A program made the position numbers and the translations under genes. DNA of 64,000 bases from Bacilli bacterium (GTDB taxonomy: Bacteria; Bacillota_I; Bacilli_A; RF39; UBA660), in the NCBI GenBank assembly GCA_017541325.1, contig JAFXZI010000007.1:31875-95874 (forward strand). The letters run 5' to 3'. Positions 41,657 through 52,019 of this stretch are shown here, piece by piece. How positions within the stretch are numbered: position 1 is the first letter of the stretch; every line of letters starts with the position of its first letter. Below the pieces are notes generated by a model that had not been told where the DNA came from, did no database searches, and saw only the letters and a list, made by a program, of their open reading frames with translations.

Positions 41657-43097
41657 ATATTTAGATTTAAGTATTAAAGAAATAAATGAGTTATTAAAAA
41701 ATAAGAAAATTAAACCAATAGATTTAGTAAATGAAGCAATAGAAAGAATAGAAAATAGCGATTTAAATGCATTTATAACTTTAGATAAAGAAGGTGCAAT
41801 TAAAAAAGCAAAAGAATTAGAAGATAAAGAAGTAGATAATCTATTATTTGGTATTCCAATAGCATTAAAAGATAATATTGTAACTAAAGGATTACTAACT
41901 ACTGCTGCATCACATATTTTAGATAATTTTATTCCTATTTATGATGCAACTGTAGTAGAAAAGATAAATGATGCTAATATGATTATTATTGGTAAAACTA
42001 ATATGGATGAATTTGCTATGGGTTCAACTAGTAGAACTAGTTACTATGGGGCTCCACTTAATCCGTGGGATAAAACAAGAGTAACTGGAGGATCTAGTGG
42101 TGGTAGTGCTGCTTGTGTAAGTGCTAGACTTGTACCTTTTGCTTTAGGTAGTGATACTGGAGGTTCTATAAGACAACCATCTAGTTATTGTGGAATTGTT
42201 GGTATGAAACCTACATATGGAAGAGTATCTCGTTATGGATTAATTGCTTTTGGTTCAAGTCTTGATCAAATTGGACCAATGACTAGAAATGTATATGAAA
42301 ATGCTTGTTTATTAAATGTTATTTCTGGTAGAGATGATAAAGATCTTACTAGTAGTCATGCTAAAGTAGAAGATTTTACTAGAAAAATAGGTAATTCAAT
42401 AAAAGGAATGAAAATAGCTGTTCCAAACTTCTTTATGAGTGACATAGTAGATGACGAAGTAAAAGATAAAGTTAATGAAATAATAGAACTTCTTAAAAAA
42501 GAAGGAGCATCTATTGATTATATAGATATAGATTATTTAGAAAATGCAGTCACTTTATACCAAATAATTGGTATGGGAGAAGCTAGTAGTAACTTAGCTA
42601 GATTTGATGGAGTTAAATTTGGATTCTCAATTAAAGAACCAAAGAATGTAGATGATTTATATGGAAAAACTCGAGGAGAAGGATTCGGAGAAGAAGTAAA
42701 ACGTCGTATTATGGTTGGTTCTTACTTATTAAGTGGAGAAAATGCTAAAATTTATTATAATAAAGCATTACAAATAAGAAACGGAATACGTGAATCATTT
42801 AAAAAAGCGTTTGAAAAATATGATTTAATAATTGGGCCTAATGCAACAACAGTAGCTTATTCACAAGATGAAGGATTAAATGATCCACTTAGATCATTCT
42901 ATGATGATGCATTAGTTTTCCCAGCAAATATGGCTGGACTTCCTGGAATGAATGTACCAATAGGATTTAATAATGATAATTTACCAATAGGACTTCAAAT
43001 AATTGGAAACGTTTGGGATGAAGCTACTATGTACCAATTAGCGTCATTCATAGAAGGTAAATTAGAATTAAATCTAGATCCTAGGGAGGTAAAATAA
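41649..43097 (+). CDS. gatA: Aspartyl/glutamyl-tRNA amidotransferase subunit A
   Basis: 482 residues. Amidase signature with GGSSGGSAACVSARL and GSDTGGSIRQPS carrying the catalytic serines, and the Lys in ALKDNIVTKG. It releases ammonia from glutamine for transamidation in complex with GatB and GatC. Start at ATG 41649 overlapping gatC; the stop TAA shares one base with gatB's ATG. Confidence 0.96.
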   Translation: MNKYLDLSIKEINELLKNKKIKPIDLVNEAIERIENSDLNAFITLDKEGAIKKAKELEDKEVDNLLFGIPIALKDNIVTKGLLTTAASHILDNFIPIYDATVVEKINDANMIIIGKTNMDEFAMGSTSRTSYYGAPLNPWDKTRVTGGSSGGSAACVSARLVPFALGSDTGGSIRQPSSYCGIVGMKPTYGRVSRYGLIAFGSSLDQIGPMTRNVYENACLLNVISGRDDKDLTSSHAKVEDFTRKIGNSIKGMKIAVPNFFMSDIVDDEVKDKVNEIIELLKKEGASIDYIDIDYLENAVTLYQIIGMGEASSNLARFDGVKFGFSIKEPKNVDDLYGKTRGEGFGEEVKRRIMVGSYLLSGENAKIYYNKALQIRNGIRESFKKAFEKYDLIIGPNATTVAYSQDEGLNDPLRSFYDDALVFPANMAGLPGMNVPIGFNNDNLPIGLQIIGNVWDEATMYQLASFIEGKLELNLDPREVK

Positions 43098-44512
43098 TGG
43101 AATATAAGAAGACAATAGGTATTGAAATACACTGTGAATTAAAAACAAATACAAAAATATATTCTGATAGTATTAATGGTTATGGTACAACTGCTAATAG
43201 TAATGTTAATGTAGTAGATTTAGGTTATCCAGGAACTCTTCCTACATTAAATGAAAATGTTATTAGAACTGCTTTAAAAGCTGCATTAATACTTAATTGT
43301 GATATTAATAAAATAATGCATTTCGATAGAAAAAATTATTTTTATCCAGATTTACCTAAAGGATATCAAATTACTCAAGCAGAAACTCCTATTGGAGTTA
43401 ATGGATATGTAATGATAGAAGTAGATGGTACTCCTAAAAAAGTAAGAATACATGATATTCATATCGAAGAAGATACATGTAAGAGTATTCACTACAAACA
43501 TCATTCATTCTTAGATTTTAATCGTGCTGGTGTACCACTTATTGAAATTGTTACAGAAGCTGATATGAATACTCCAGAAGAAGCAATGGCATATGTCGAA
43601 AAATTAAGAGAATTATTCCTTTATGCTGATATTTCTGACTGTAAGATAGAAGAAGGAAGTATGAGATGTGATGTTAATATTTCTATCAGTAAAACAGATG
43701 AATTAGGTACTCGTGCAGAAATAAAGAATATTGGTTCAATAAGTAATGTTGGTCGTGCAATTGTTAAAGAAGCAGAACGTCAAGAAGAATTACTAGAAAA
43801 TGGTGAAGAAGTTTGTTTTGCTACATATAGATATGATGAAAAGAATGATAAAACTATCATGATGCGTGTTAAAGAAGCTGGAAATGATTATCGTTATTTC
43901 CCAGAACCAGATATTCCATTTGTAGAAATTACAGATGAAATGATTAAAGAAGTTAAAGACTCTATTCCTATGCTTGCTGGTGAAAGAAGAAAAGAATATG
44001 AAAAACGAGGAATTACAACTTTAAATGCTAATAAGATTATTCAAAATAGAATTATTTCTAATTATTTAAATCTTTTCTTAGATACAGATATAAATTTTGT
44101 TATTGCATCTAATCTTCTTTTAGGAGATATATCTGCATATTTAAATAAATCTGAAAAGAGTATTTTTGATACTAATTTATACAAAGATAAGTTTATAGAT
44201 GTAGTAAATAAATTAGATAAAGGTTCTATTAATTCAAAAGTATTTAAAGATATTCTAGTTGATTTAATGGAAACAGATGATTCTGTTGATGAAATAATTG
44301 CAAATAAAGGAATTAAAATAATTAGTGATCCTAATGAACTTATAAATGTAATTAAAACTGTACTTGATAATAATGCAAGTAGTGTAAGTGATTATAAGGG
44401 TGGAAATGAAAGAGTTATTAAGTATTTAATGGGTCAAATTATGAAAGAAACAAAAGGTTCAGCTAACCCAGAATTAGTCAATAAATTGCTTTTAGAAGAA
44501 TTGAACAAGTAG
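43097..44512 (+). CDS. gatB: Aspartyl/glutamyl-tRNA amidotransferase subunit B
   Basis: 471 residues, with the GIEIHCELKTNTKIYS start, YPDLPKGYQITQ, RAGVPLIEIVTE and MRCDVNISI blocks, and a YqeY-like C-terminal region ending near GSANPELVNKLL. It binds and activates mischarged tRNA and the kinase-like step of transamidation. Overlaps gatA by one base. Confidence 0.96.
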   Translation: MEYKKTIGIEIHCELKTNTKIYSDSINGYGTTANSNVNVVDLGYPGTLPTLNENVIRTALKAALILNCDINKIMHFDRKNYFYPDLPKGYQITQAETPIGVNGYVMIEVDGTPKKVRIHDIHIEEDTCKSIHYKHHSFLDFNRAGVPLIEIVTEADMNTPEEAMAYVEKLRELFLYADISDCKIEEGSMRCDVNISISKTDELGTRAEIKNIGSISNVGRAIVKEAERQEELLENGEEVCFATYRYDEKNDKTIMMRVKEAGNDYRYFPEPDIPFVEITDEMIKEVKDSIPMLAGERRKEYEKRGITTLNANKIIQNRIISNYLNLFLDTDINFVIASNLLLGDISAYLNKSEKSIFDTNLYKDKFIDVVNKLDKGSINSKVFKDILVDLMETDDSVDEIIANKGIKIISDPNELINVIKTVLDNNASSVSDYKGGNERVIKYLMGQIMKETKGSANPELVNKLLLEELNK

Positions 44513-44537
44513 TTTTGATTTGTTAATAATACTGGTG

Positions 44538-44543
44538 TATAAT
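44538..44543 (+). promoter_or_regulatory. -10 element before 44567 gene
   Basis: TATAAT preceded by GGTG, 23 nt before ATG 44567; RBS AAGGAGGAAT follows. Confidence 0.5.
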
Positions 44544-44566
44544 TATATATACTAAGGAGGAATAAA

Positions 44567-45034
44567 ATGAAATCTATATTAAAATTAATAAAAAATAATC
44601 TTTTAACTATTTTTATTCTTATTATATTTGTTATTTTTATGTTTGTTTTAGCATATTTGAAAAATTTATATTGGGATAATAATGATAAAGCTTCATATGG
44701 TAATAGATTGGATGGAATAGAAAACTATCAATTAACAGATTCTGAAATAGAAAAAGTAAAAAATAATATGAAAGCTGATGAAGATGTTATAGAGGTAGAG
44801 TATAGACAAGAAGGAAGAATTATTAATATAAGACTTAAAGTAAAAGATACTTTAACTGATGATAATGCTAGAAAAATGTGTAGTGAATTTATGAAGAATT
44901 TTACTGAAAAACAATTATCTTTCTTCTCAGTTCAATTCTATGTATATAAGGATGATGCTACTAAGAAAGATTTCCCAATAATTGGTTATAAACATTATGG
45001 AAACAAGAACATCTCATGGACTAAAGATAGATAG
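44567..45034 (+). CDS. Membrane-anchored protein of unknown function
   Basis: 155 residues: one N-terminal membrane span (about 12-30) and an exported domain of about 120 residues. It is followed within 10 nt by the sensor gene at 45,044, so it may work with it. RBS AAGGAGG. No family recognised. Confidence 0.7.
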   Translation: MKSILKLIKNNLLTIFILIIFVIFMFVLAYLKNLYWDNNDKASYGNRLDGIENYQLTDSEIEKVKNNMKADEDVIEVEYRQEGRIINIRLKVKDTLTDDNARKMCSEFMKNFTEKQLSFFSVQFYVYKDDATKKDFPIIGYKHYGNKNISWTKDR

Positions 45035-45043
45035 GAGAATTGT

Positions 45044-47080
45044 ATGAAGAATAAAAAATTAATTATAATTATTCCCCTTGTTATAGCGTTACTAGTATTT
45101 GTAGGATTATATTTCTATTATTATAGAGAAGATAGTAATTCTCTTAATATTACTGATCGTAACTGGTTAGAGAATAATATAGACTCATTGGTAGATATAG
45201 AAGTGCCATCTGATTATCCAGTATATGGAGAAAAAGATGGAGTTTTTGCAAGTTTTATCAAAGGTTTTGAAACTGCTGGTAAAATAGAGTTTAATAAAAT
45301 TAGTTATTCTAAAGAAAAAGATGCTACTACTACAGGATTACGTTTTAGTGTTTTATCAAATGACCAAGAATTAACTGATAAAGATCTTTTAATCGGAGAA
45401 GATGTATATGTAATAGTTAGTAAAGAAGATAAAAAAATAAATGATTTATCTAGTTTATCTCAAACTAGATTAGGTGTACTTGAAAATGATATTTCAGAAG
45501 TTAGTTATTATATGAGTAATGTAAGTAATCTTTCTTACAAAAAGTATGCTGATGCAGAAAGTTTATTTAAAGGATTAGATGAAAAACAAGTAGATACTAT
45601 TATTATTCCTAATATAATGTATTTAAATAAGACATTAAAAGATGGATATAAAGTAAACTATACTATATCAGAAATGTCTAAAAAGTTAGTTCTTACATTA
45701 AGTGATAAAAATGAAAAATTTAATAATATAACTAAGAAGTATTTCGAGTCATGGAAAAAGAATCATTATGTAAATGATTATAATAAAGCATTATTTAATT
45801 ACTATGTTGAACAAAAAGGTATTTCTGATAGTGATGCAAGTGCCTTACAAGCTAAAACATACACTTATGGATATGTAGATAATTATCCATATGAAGTTAA
45901 AAGGGGTAAAAAGTTAGTAGGTATTTGTGGAGAATATATTTCTAGAATTAATAGACTTACTGGAATAGATTTTGAATATAGAAAATATAAAACTATTGAT
46001 GATTTATTAAAAGCAGTAGAACGTCAAGAAGTAGATGTTTACTTTAATTACTATGATTTCGCTAATGAAAATTATGCAGAAACATCATCAGTATTTGTTG
46101 AAAAATATGTTGCTATTTCAAAAACAAAGTCTGCTAATGTAGTTACTTCTTTTGAATCTCTTAAAGGTAAAGATATTAGTATGATTGGTAATACTGCATT
46201 ATTTAATTATTTTAAAGATAATAGTAAAGCTAATATAAATGAATATTCTAGTTATGATGAAATGATTAAAAAGAGTAAGAATAATATTATTGTAGTTGAT
46301 CTTGAAGTATATAATTATTATCGTAATAGTAAGTTTAAAAACTACGAAGTTTTATATACAAATAGTATCGCTAAAGACTACTCATTTATGATAAAAGATG
46401 GGGAAACAGCCTTTACTGAAGTCTTTGATTTCTTAATTAATACTAATTCTTATTATAGATATCGTAATACTGGATTAATCGAATTAGAAAACAAGAATAA
46501 TGTAGAAGATAAGAGTTTTGAAGAATTATATCTAATAATTTTAATAATAATATTAATTCCAGTTATTATATTTATTACATTATATGTAATTGTTAAGAAG
46601 AAAAAAGTAGTTAAAAAAGTTCGCAAAGAAGAAAGAAGAAAATATATAGATAATTTAACTTCTTTAAAGAATAGAAGTTATTTAAACTTCAATATGGAAA
46701 ATTGGAATAATAGTGAAAAATATCCTAAGACTGTCGTTGTAATTGACTTAAATAATGTTAAATATGTTAATGATAATTATGGACATGAAGCAGGAGATAA
46801 ACTTATTACTCAAGCTGCCTCAACTCTTCTTAATACTCAACTTGAAAATAGTGAAATAATTCGTACTGATGGTAATGAATTCTTAATATATATGGTTGGT
46901 TATAGTGACAAACAAGTTGAAATATATACTAAGAAATTAAATAAAGAATTAAAAGAATTAAATTATGGATTTGGTGCAGCGATAGGATATAGTTCTATCA
47001 AAGATGGTATGAAGACTATTGATGATGCTATAAACGAAGCTACACTTGAAATGCGTACTAATAAAGAGGATTATAAATAA
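45044..47080 (+). CDS. Sensor with periplasmic-binding-like domains and degenerate GGDEF
   Basis: 678 residues. An N-terminal signal anchor (about 4-26) precedes two solute-binding-protein-like segments (about 35-260 and 270-490). A transmembrane span (about 500-522) leads to a GGDEF-type domain (about 540-670). The active-site motif reads DGNEF (609-613) instead of GGDEF or GGEEF, so diguanylate cyclase activity is doubtful. It resembles ligand-sensing diguanylate cyclases with external SBP domains. RBS AGGAGAATTGT. Overlaps YihY gene by one base. Confidence 0.82.
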   Translation: MKNKKLIIIIPLVIALLVFVGLYFYYYREDSNSLNITDRNWLENNIDSLVDIEVPSDYPVYGEKDGVFASFIKGFETAGKIEFNKISYSKEKDATTTGLRFSVLSNDQELTDKDLLIGEDVYVIVSKEDKKINDLSSLSQTRLGVLENDISEVSYYMSNVSNLSYKKYADAESLFKGLDEKQVDTIIIPNIMYLNKTLKDGYKVNYTISEMSKKLVLTLSDKNEKFNNITKKYFESWKKNHYVNDYNKALFNYYVEQKGISDSDASALQAKTYTYGYVDNYPYEVKRGKKLVGICGEYISRINRLTGIDFEYRKYKTIDDLLKAVERQEVDVYFNYYDFANENYAETSSVFVEKYVAISKTKSANVVTSFESLKGKDISMIGNTALFNYFKDNSKANINEYSSYDEMIKKSKNNIIVVDLEVYNYYRNSKFKNYEVLYTNSIAKDYSFMIKDGETAFTEVFDFLINTNSYYRYRNTGLIELENKNNVEDKSFEELYLIILIIILIPVIIFITLYVIVKKKKVVKKVRKEERRKYIDNLTSLKNRSYLNFNMENWNNSEKYPKTVVVIDLNNVKYVNDNYGHEAGDKLITQAASTLLNTQLENSEIIRTDGNEFLIYMVGYSDKQVEIYTKKLNKELKELNYGFGAAIGYSSIKDGMKTIDDAINEATLEMRTNKEDYK

Positions 47081-47892
47081 TGAAAAGATTTAAAGCTTTG
47101 GCTAGAAGGTTAAAGAGAATATTTAAATCTCCTGATATTAGAATGTTACCAGGACAACTTGCATTTTTCTTTCTTCTAACTTTAATACCAATATTTGCTC
47201 TTATTATTGCAATAAGTTCTAATCTAAATGTATCTGACCATTTTATAAATTCTTTGGTAGAGAAACAATTACCAGGAGAAATAGTAACTATATTTAAAAT
47301 AGTTTCTAATTTAAATAGTGCTAAGATGAATAATATTATTTTCTTTATTTCAGCATTAATACTTGCAAGTAATGGAACTTATTCTTTAATAGTTATTTCT
47401 AATAAAGTGTATAAGATTAAGAATAAAGGATTCTTATATGATAGATTAAAATCTATAGGAATGTTAATAATTATAATATTATTGTTTCTATTTGTTATGA
47501 TTGTACCTATCTTAGGTAACTATATAACTAAAACAATAAATACAGTATTCCAAAATGATATTTCTAAACAAATAAGAAGTCTATATAATTTCTTAAATCT
47601 ACCTCTTTCATGGATATTTATTTTCTACTCAATAAAACTATTATATATAGTATCTCCAGATGCTAGAATAAGTAGAAAAAATGTAACATATGGAGCTTTA
47701 TTTACTAGTTTATCTTGGTTAATATTTACTAAGATTTACTCAATTTATTTAACTTCATTTGTTAACTTTAATACTATTTATGGAAGTATTTCTAACATAA
47801 TAATTCTTATGTGGTGGATTTATTTCTTATCTTATATATATGTTATGGGTATGGCTTTGAATGTAACTAAATATGAAGAAAAGGAAGTATAA
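47080..47892 (+). CDS. YihY/BrkB-family inner-membrane protein
   Basis: 270 residues, about six membrane spans, with the PGQLAFFFLLTLIPIFALI start and PDARISRKNVTYGALFTSLSWLIF region typical of YihY. The family has no confirmed biochemical activity (it was once annotated RNase BN). Its ATG uses the last base of the upstream TAA, so it is translated as a unit with the sensor gene. Confidence 0.88.
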   Translation: MKRFKALARRLKRIFKSPDIRMLPGQLAFFFLLTLIPIFALIIAISSNLNVSDHFINSLVEKQLPGEIVTIFKIVSNLNSAKMNNIIFFISALILASNGTYSLIVISNKVYKIKNKGFLYDRLKSIGMLIIIILLFLFVMIVPILGNYITKTINTVFQNDISKQIRSLYNFLNLPLSWIFIFYSIKLLYIVSPDARISRKNVTYGALFTSLSWLIFTKIYSIYLTSFVNFNTIYGSISNIIILMWWIYFLSYIYVMGMALNVTKYEEKEV

Positions 47893-47909
47893 CTATTTCC
47901 TTTTTTTTT
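47880..47909 (+). terminator. Terminator after yihY-like gene
   Basis: AAGGAA and TTCCTT arms with a nine-base T-tract; the arms carry the last codons. Confidence 0.75.
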
Positions 47910-47951
47910 GTTTTGATATAAAATGGTATTGAATTTAAAAGAGGGATTATT

Positions 47952-50072
47952 ATGAAAAAAATGAAAAGTAAAAGAAACAATTTTTCTAATAAAATAAAAA
48001 AATCTTTTAAAGGTTTTATGAGAGATCCAATTTCTGGATTGGTTGAATTATTTCGTGATATTAAATTATATGTATCAACAAACATATTTTTTTGTTTATA
48101 TGTTTTATTTAATGTAATTAATGGTATTTTAGTTAGATATTTAACTACTGGAAACGCAAGTAATATAACTGCATTTCAACCATTTTTAGCAGATGTTGCT
48201 TTAGTAACTCTTTTGGGTTCTTTAGGTTATTTAATGAGACATAGATTAAGAATGTGTTATTGGTACTTTTTAACGTTAATTTTTTCTGTAATATGCGTTA
48301 TTAATTCAGTATACTATACATTTTATTCTTCATATGTATCAGTATCACTTTTATCAACTGCAAAATATGGAGAAGATGTATCTGATGCGATTATAGATAT
48401 TTTAGAAATAAAAGATTTTTGTTATTTATTAATACCTGTATTGATGCTAGTAATATTCTTTAAATTATCTAGAAAAAGTTATTTTTCTAATGTAGAAACT
48501 AATAACAAAGAAAGAAAAAAATGTTTTAGTACAATGTTATTAGCATGTATAGTTGCAACTATTTTTGCATCTACTTTAACTTCTACTGACTTAAGTCGTA
48601 TTTCAAAACAATGGAATAGAGAATATATAGTTATTAAGTATGGTATTTATGTTTATCAAGCTAATGATATTATAAAGAGTGTTGAACCTAAAATATCTGC
48701 ATTATTTGGATATGATGAAGCTTTAAGAAAATTTCATGATTATTTTGAAAATAAGCCAAATGAAGCGATTAAAAATAAATATTCCAATATTTTAGAAGGT
48801 AGAAATGTTATTGTAATTCATGCTGAAAGTATTCAAAACTTTTTAGTTGGTTTTGAAATTAATGGTGAATTAGTTGCACCTAATTTAACTAAACTTGCAA
48901 ATTCTGGTTTATATTTTGACAATTTTTATACACAAGTAAGTGTAGGTACAAGTAGTGATAGTGAGTTTACTTTTAATACTGGTTTAATGCCATCAAATAG
49001 TGGTACAGCTTTTGTTTCATATTTTGATCGTACATATATTAGCATGCCAAAGTTATTAAAAGAAAAAGGTTATTATGCATCATCTTTTCATGGTAATGTA
49101 GCATCTTATTGGAATAGAAGCGTAATGCATAAATCATTAGGATATGATGATATAGTAGGTAAAAGTAAGTACAATATTGATGAGACTATTGGACTTGGAT
49201 TATCTGATAAGTCATTCTTAAAACAAACTGCAGAAAAGCTAGAAAAAGTTAAAGAAGAAAAAGGTAAATTCTATGCAACTGTAATTACATTAACAAATCA
49301 TACTCCATTTTATGTAGAAGATGGTTATGATGTAACTCTTAAAGTAAAAGAAAAGAATGAAAACGGAGAAGAAGTAGAAAATGTATATCCATACATGGAA
49401 GGAACTAAATTAGGAAGATATTTAAAATCAGTTCATTATGCTGATGAAGCGCTTGGATTGTTTATGGAAGAACTTGAAAATAAAGGTTTGCTAGATAATA
49501 CAGTTGTTGTTTTATATGGAGATCATGATGCGAGACTTCCAAAACAAGATTATGTAAGACTATATAACTACGATTATTTAACTGATTCAACTTATGAAAA
49601 AGATGATCCTCGTTATGTAGAATTTGATAGTTATGCTTATGAATTAAATAGAAAGACTCCATTTATTATTTGGACTAAAGAAAAGAAAATTAAAGGAGTA
49701 TCTATGAATAGAAAAATAGATACTGTAATGGGTATGTTTGATGTATTACCAACTTTAGGAAATATGTTAGGTGTATATAATAAGTATGCTTTAGGTAATG
49801 ATATGTTTAATTTAAAAGAAAAAGATAATTTGGTTGTCTTCCCAACAGGAAACTGGGTAACTAATAAAGTGTATTATAATGCTCAAAAAAATGAAACGTA
49901 CATGATTGAACAAACAATATTACCAGAAGATTATGTTAGTTCTAGAATAGAGTATTCAGAAAAATTGCTTAGTACATCTAATAATATAGTTGTATATAAT
50001 TTGTTAGAATCAGTTGTCGATAAAAACAAAGATGATTTAGATGAATCTAAAGTTATAGAAGGAGCTAATTAA
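47952..50072 (+). CDS. ltaS: Lipoteichoic acid synthase (LtaS-family sulfatase)
   Basis: 706 residues. About five N-terminal membrane spans (up to about residue 220) precede the extracellular sulfatase domain. The catalytic threonine is in VSVGTSSDSEF, and metal ligands lie in IHAESIQN, SFHGN and LYGDHDARL. LtaS polymerises glycerol phosphate from phosphatidylglycerol onto a lipid anchor, making lipoteichoic acid. RBS AGAGGG. This implies a Gram-positive envelope. Followed by a 221-residue anchored protein one base later. Confidence 0.93.
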   Translation: MKKMKSKRNNFSNKIKKSFKGFMRDPISGLVELFRDIKLYVSTNIFFCLYVLFNVINGILVRYLTTGNASNITAFQPFLADVALVTLLGSLGYLMRHRLRMCYWYFLTLIFSVICVINSVYYTFYSSYVSVSLLSTAKYGEDVSDAIIDILEIKDFCYLLIPVLMLVIFFKLSRKSYFSNVETNNKERKKCFSTMLLACIVATIFASTLTSTDLSRISKQWNREYIVIKYGIYVYQANDIIKSVEPKISALFGYDEALRKFHDYFENKPNEAIKNKYSNILEGRNVIVIHAESIQNFLVGFEINGELVAPNLTKLANSGLYFDNFYTQVSVGTSSDSEFTFNTGLMPSNSGTAFVSYFDRTYISMPKLLKEKGYYASSFHGNVASYWNRSVMHKSLGYDDIVGKSKYNIDETIGLGLSDKSFLKQTAEKLEKVKEEKGKFYATVITLTNHTPFYVEDGYDVTLKVKEKNENGEEVENVYPYMEGTKLGRYLKSVHYADEALGLFMEELENKGLLDNTVVVLYGDHDARLPKQDYVRLYNYDYLTDSTYEKDDPRYVEFDSYAYELNRKTPFIIWTKEKKIKGVSMNRKIDTVMGMFDVLPTLGNMLGVYNKYALGNDMFNLKEKDNLVVFPTGNWVTNKVYYNAQKNETYMIEQTILPEDYVSSRIEYSEKLLSTSNNIVVYNLLESVVDKNKDDLDESKVIEGAN

Positions 50073-50073
50073 T

Positions 50074-50739
50074 ATGAGTAGAAGAAGAGAAAAGAAAAAG
50101 AGAATATTACCTATTATAATTGTTTTAGTAATACTTGCTATAGTGGTTGTATTAGGAATCTTTTTAATGAAAAAGTTCACTACTAAAACAGAGAAGAAAA
50201 CAGAAAACAAAATAGAAAAAGTAGATAATATAGATAATTATGATTACAACTTATACAAGAATAGTTCTAAATTATATAAAAAGTATTTTGAAGATTTAAA
50301 GAAAGTATTAAATGAAAAAGAAATAGATGAAGAAGAATATGCTAAGTTAGTAGCAGAATTATTCGTAATTGATTTCTATTCATTAGATACACATATTACT
50401 AATCAAGATGTAGGAGGAATAGACTTTATCTATTCTGATATTAAAGAAAATTTCTCTTTAAAGGCTACTGATACAATTTATAAATATGTTGAAAGTAATG
50501 TATATGGTGATAGAAAACAATCTCTACCTATGGTAAAAGAAATAACAAAAGCAGATGTTGTAACTAAAAGATATACTTATACTAGTCCAGATAAGAAAAT
50601 TGTTATAAATGATAATCATGCTTATTTTGTAGCATTAGGATGGACTTATGAAGATGGAAATACTAAATATCAAACGAGTGCTACTATAACATTAGTTCAT
50701 GAAAAAGATAAATTATTATCAATAGTATCTGTAAAATAG
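50074..50739 (+). CDS. Membrane-anchored protein of unknown function, downstream of ltaS
   Basis: 221 residues with a basic N-terminus, one membrane span (about 12-31) and an exported charged domain that ends in a beta-rich segment (ATITLVHEKDKLLSIVSVK). Its ATG is one base past the ltaS stop with GAAGGAG in the upstream ORF, so it is co-translated and may help LTA synthesis or localisation. No family recognised. Confidence 0.75.
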   Translation: MSRRREKKKRILPIIIVLVILAIVVVLGIFLMKKFTTKTEKKTENKIEKVDNIDNYDYNLYKNSSKLYKKYFEDLKKVLNEKEIDEEEYAKLVAELFVIDFYSLDTHITNQDVGGIDFIYSDIKENFSLKATDTIYKYVESNVYGDRKQSLPMVKEITKADVVTKRYTYTSPDKKIVINDNHAYFVALGWTYEDGNTKYQTSATITLVHEKDKLLSIVSVK

Positions 50740-50760
50740 ACTTTTAAAAGTCTATTTTTT
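50734..50760 (+). terminator. 24-bp palindromic terminator
   Basis: AAATAGACTTTT and its complement (50734-50757), then further T residues. Confidence 0.85.
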
Positions 50761-50789
50761 GATGTGTTGAAAAAATCACTTATTACTTA

Positions 50790-50795
50790 TATAAT
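50790..50795 (+). promoter_or_regulatory. -10 element before SGNH-like gene
   Basis: TATAAT, 20 nt before ATG 50816; RBS AGGTGATTTT. Confidence 0.5.
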
Positions 50796-50815
50796 AATAA
50801 TGCTTAGGTGATTTT

Positions 50816-52009
50816 ATGATTAAAAAAGGAATCTACATAATTATATTTTTATTTAATATTTTTATATTTATTTGTTGTATATATAATTCATCTATTAATA
50901 TTACATATACTACAAAAAAAGGAATAAATCCTTACTATACAAGTGTTCATCAAAAAGCAATTATTTTTAATTTTAATAAGAGTGTTAAAAAAATTGAATA
51001 TTGTTTTACAACTGAAGGAGTTTGTTCTGATTTTTTAACATATGATGTTAATTTAAATAATAGAATTATTAATGTAGATATAGATTATCCAGAATTTAAT
51101 AGTAAACAACATATTTGTATTAAAATTACTAATCAAGATGGAATAAATCTTGAATGTGATGATAATTATTATCTAGTAGATGCAGGAGAACCTAAAATAG
51201 AATCTTTATACAATAATATTATTATTAATAAAAAAGATGCTGATATAAATTATAAAGATATGTTTAAGGTAAGTGCTAGTACTGGAATAAAAGATTATAA
51301 ATGTGAAGTTGAAGATATTGATGAATATAGTGCTTATTTAATATGTAAAGCAACTGCTAAGAATGGTCTATCTACTACATTAAAACAAATAGTTTATTAT
51401 AATTATTTTGAGGAACTTGAAGGAAAGAAAATAGCTTTTGTTGGAGATGACATTTTTAGAGCAAGTAATGATAATTTTGGAGGTTTTGCAAGTCGTGTTG
51501 GACTAGCTAATTATATGGATTGGTATTCATATAGTAGTAATGGTAAAACAATAACTGAAACTGATAATTCAATGATTAATGATTTGGATACTATATCTAA
51601 TAATAATTTTGATTATATTATTCTTACTGGTGGAATTAATGATTTAATAAATGAAAATGAATTAGGTAATTTAGAAAGTACAAGTATAGGAACTTATGCT
51701 GGGGCATTAGATTATATTTTTACTGAATTAAAAGAAAAAAATAAAGATAGTAAAATTGGATTTATTATTCCATATTCTGTTAAAGGTTTAGATCAAGAGA
51801 CTTTAGTAGATATTACTAAAAGAATATGTGAAAAACATAATATAAAATATTTAAATTTATATGATGGTGAAATATTTGAAGGAAATGCTAAAGTATCATA
51901 TAAAGATTTATTAAAGAAAGAAAAAATTACTGTATCTGATTTTTCTTTATCATCATTAGGTTATGATACAATATCAAAATATATTTCAATTTGGGTAAGA
52001 ACTTTATAG
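50816..52009 (+). CDS. Degenerate SGNH/GDSL hydrolase-like exported protein
   Basis: 397 residues: signal anchor (about 4-24), an N-terminal Ig-like/beta region (about 30-195), then an SGNH-like domain (about 205-395). The domain has FVGDD (208-212) where the nucleophile is normally GDS, so Ser is replaced by D212. GGIND (272-276) retains the Asn of block III. The usual DxxH reads DFSL (375-378), so the catalytic His is absent. It is probably a non-catalytic or altered relative. RBS AGGTGAT. thiI starts 10 nt downstream. Confidence 0.75.
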   Translation: MIKKGIYIIIFLFNIFIFICCIYNSSINITYTTKKGINPYYTSVHQKAIIFNFNKSVKKIEYCFTTEGVCSDFLTYDVNLNNRIINVDIDYPEFNSKQHICIKITNQDGINLECDDNYYLVDAGEPKIESLYNNIIINKKDADINYKDMFKVSASTGIKDYKCEVEDIDEYSAYLICKATAKNGLSTTLKQIVYYNYFEELEGKKIAFVGDDIFRASNDNFGGFASRVGLANYMDWYSYSSNGKTITETDNSMINDLDTISNNNFDYIILTGGINDLINENELGNLESTSIGTYAGALDYIFTELKEKNKDSKIGFIIPYSVKGLDQETLVDITKRICEKHNIKYLNLYDGEIFEGNAKVSYKDLLKKEKITVSDFSLSSLGYDTISKYISIWVRTL

Positions 52010-52019
52010 AGGTGATTTT

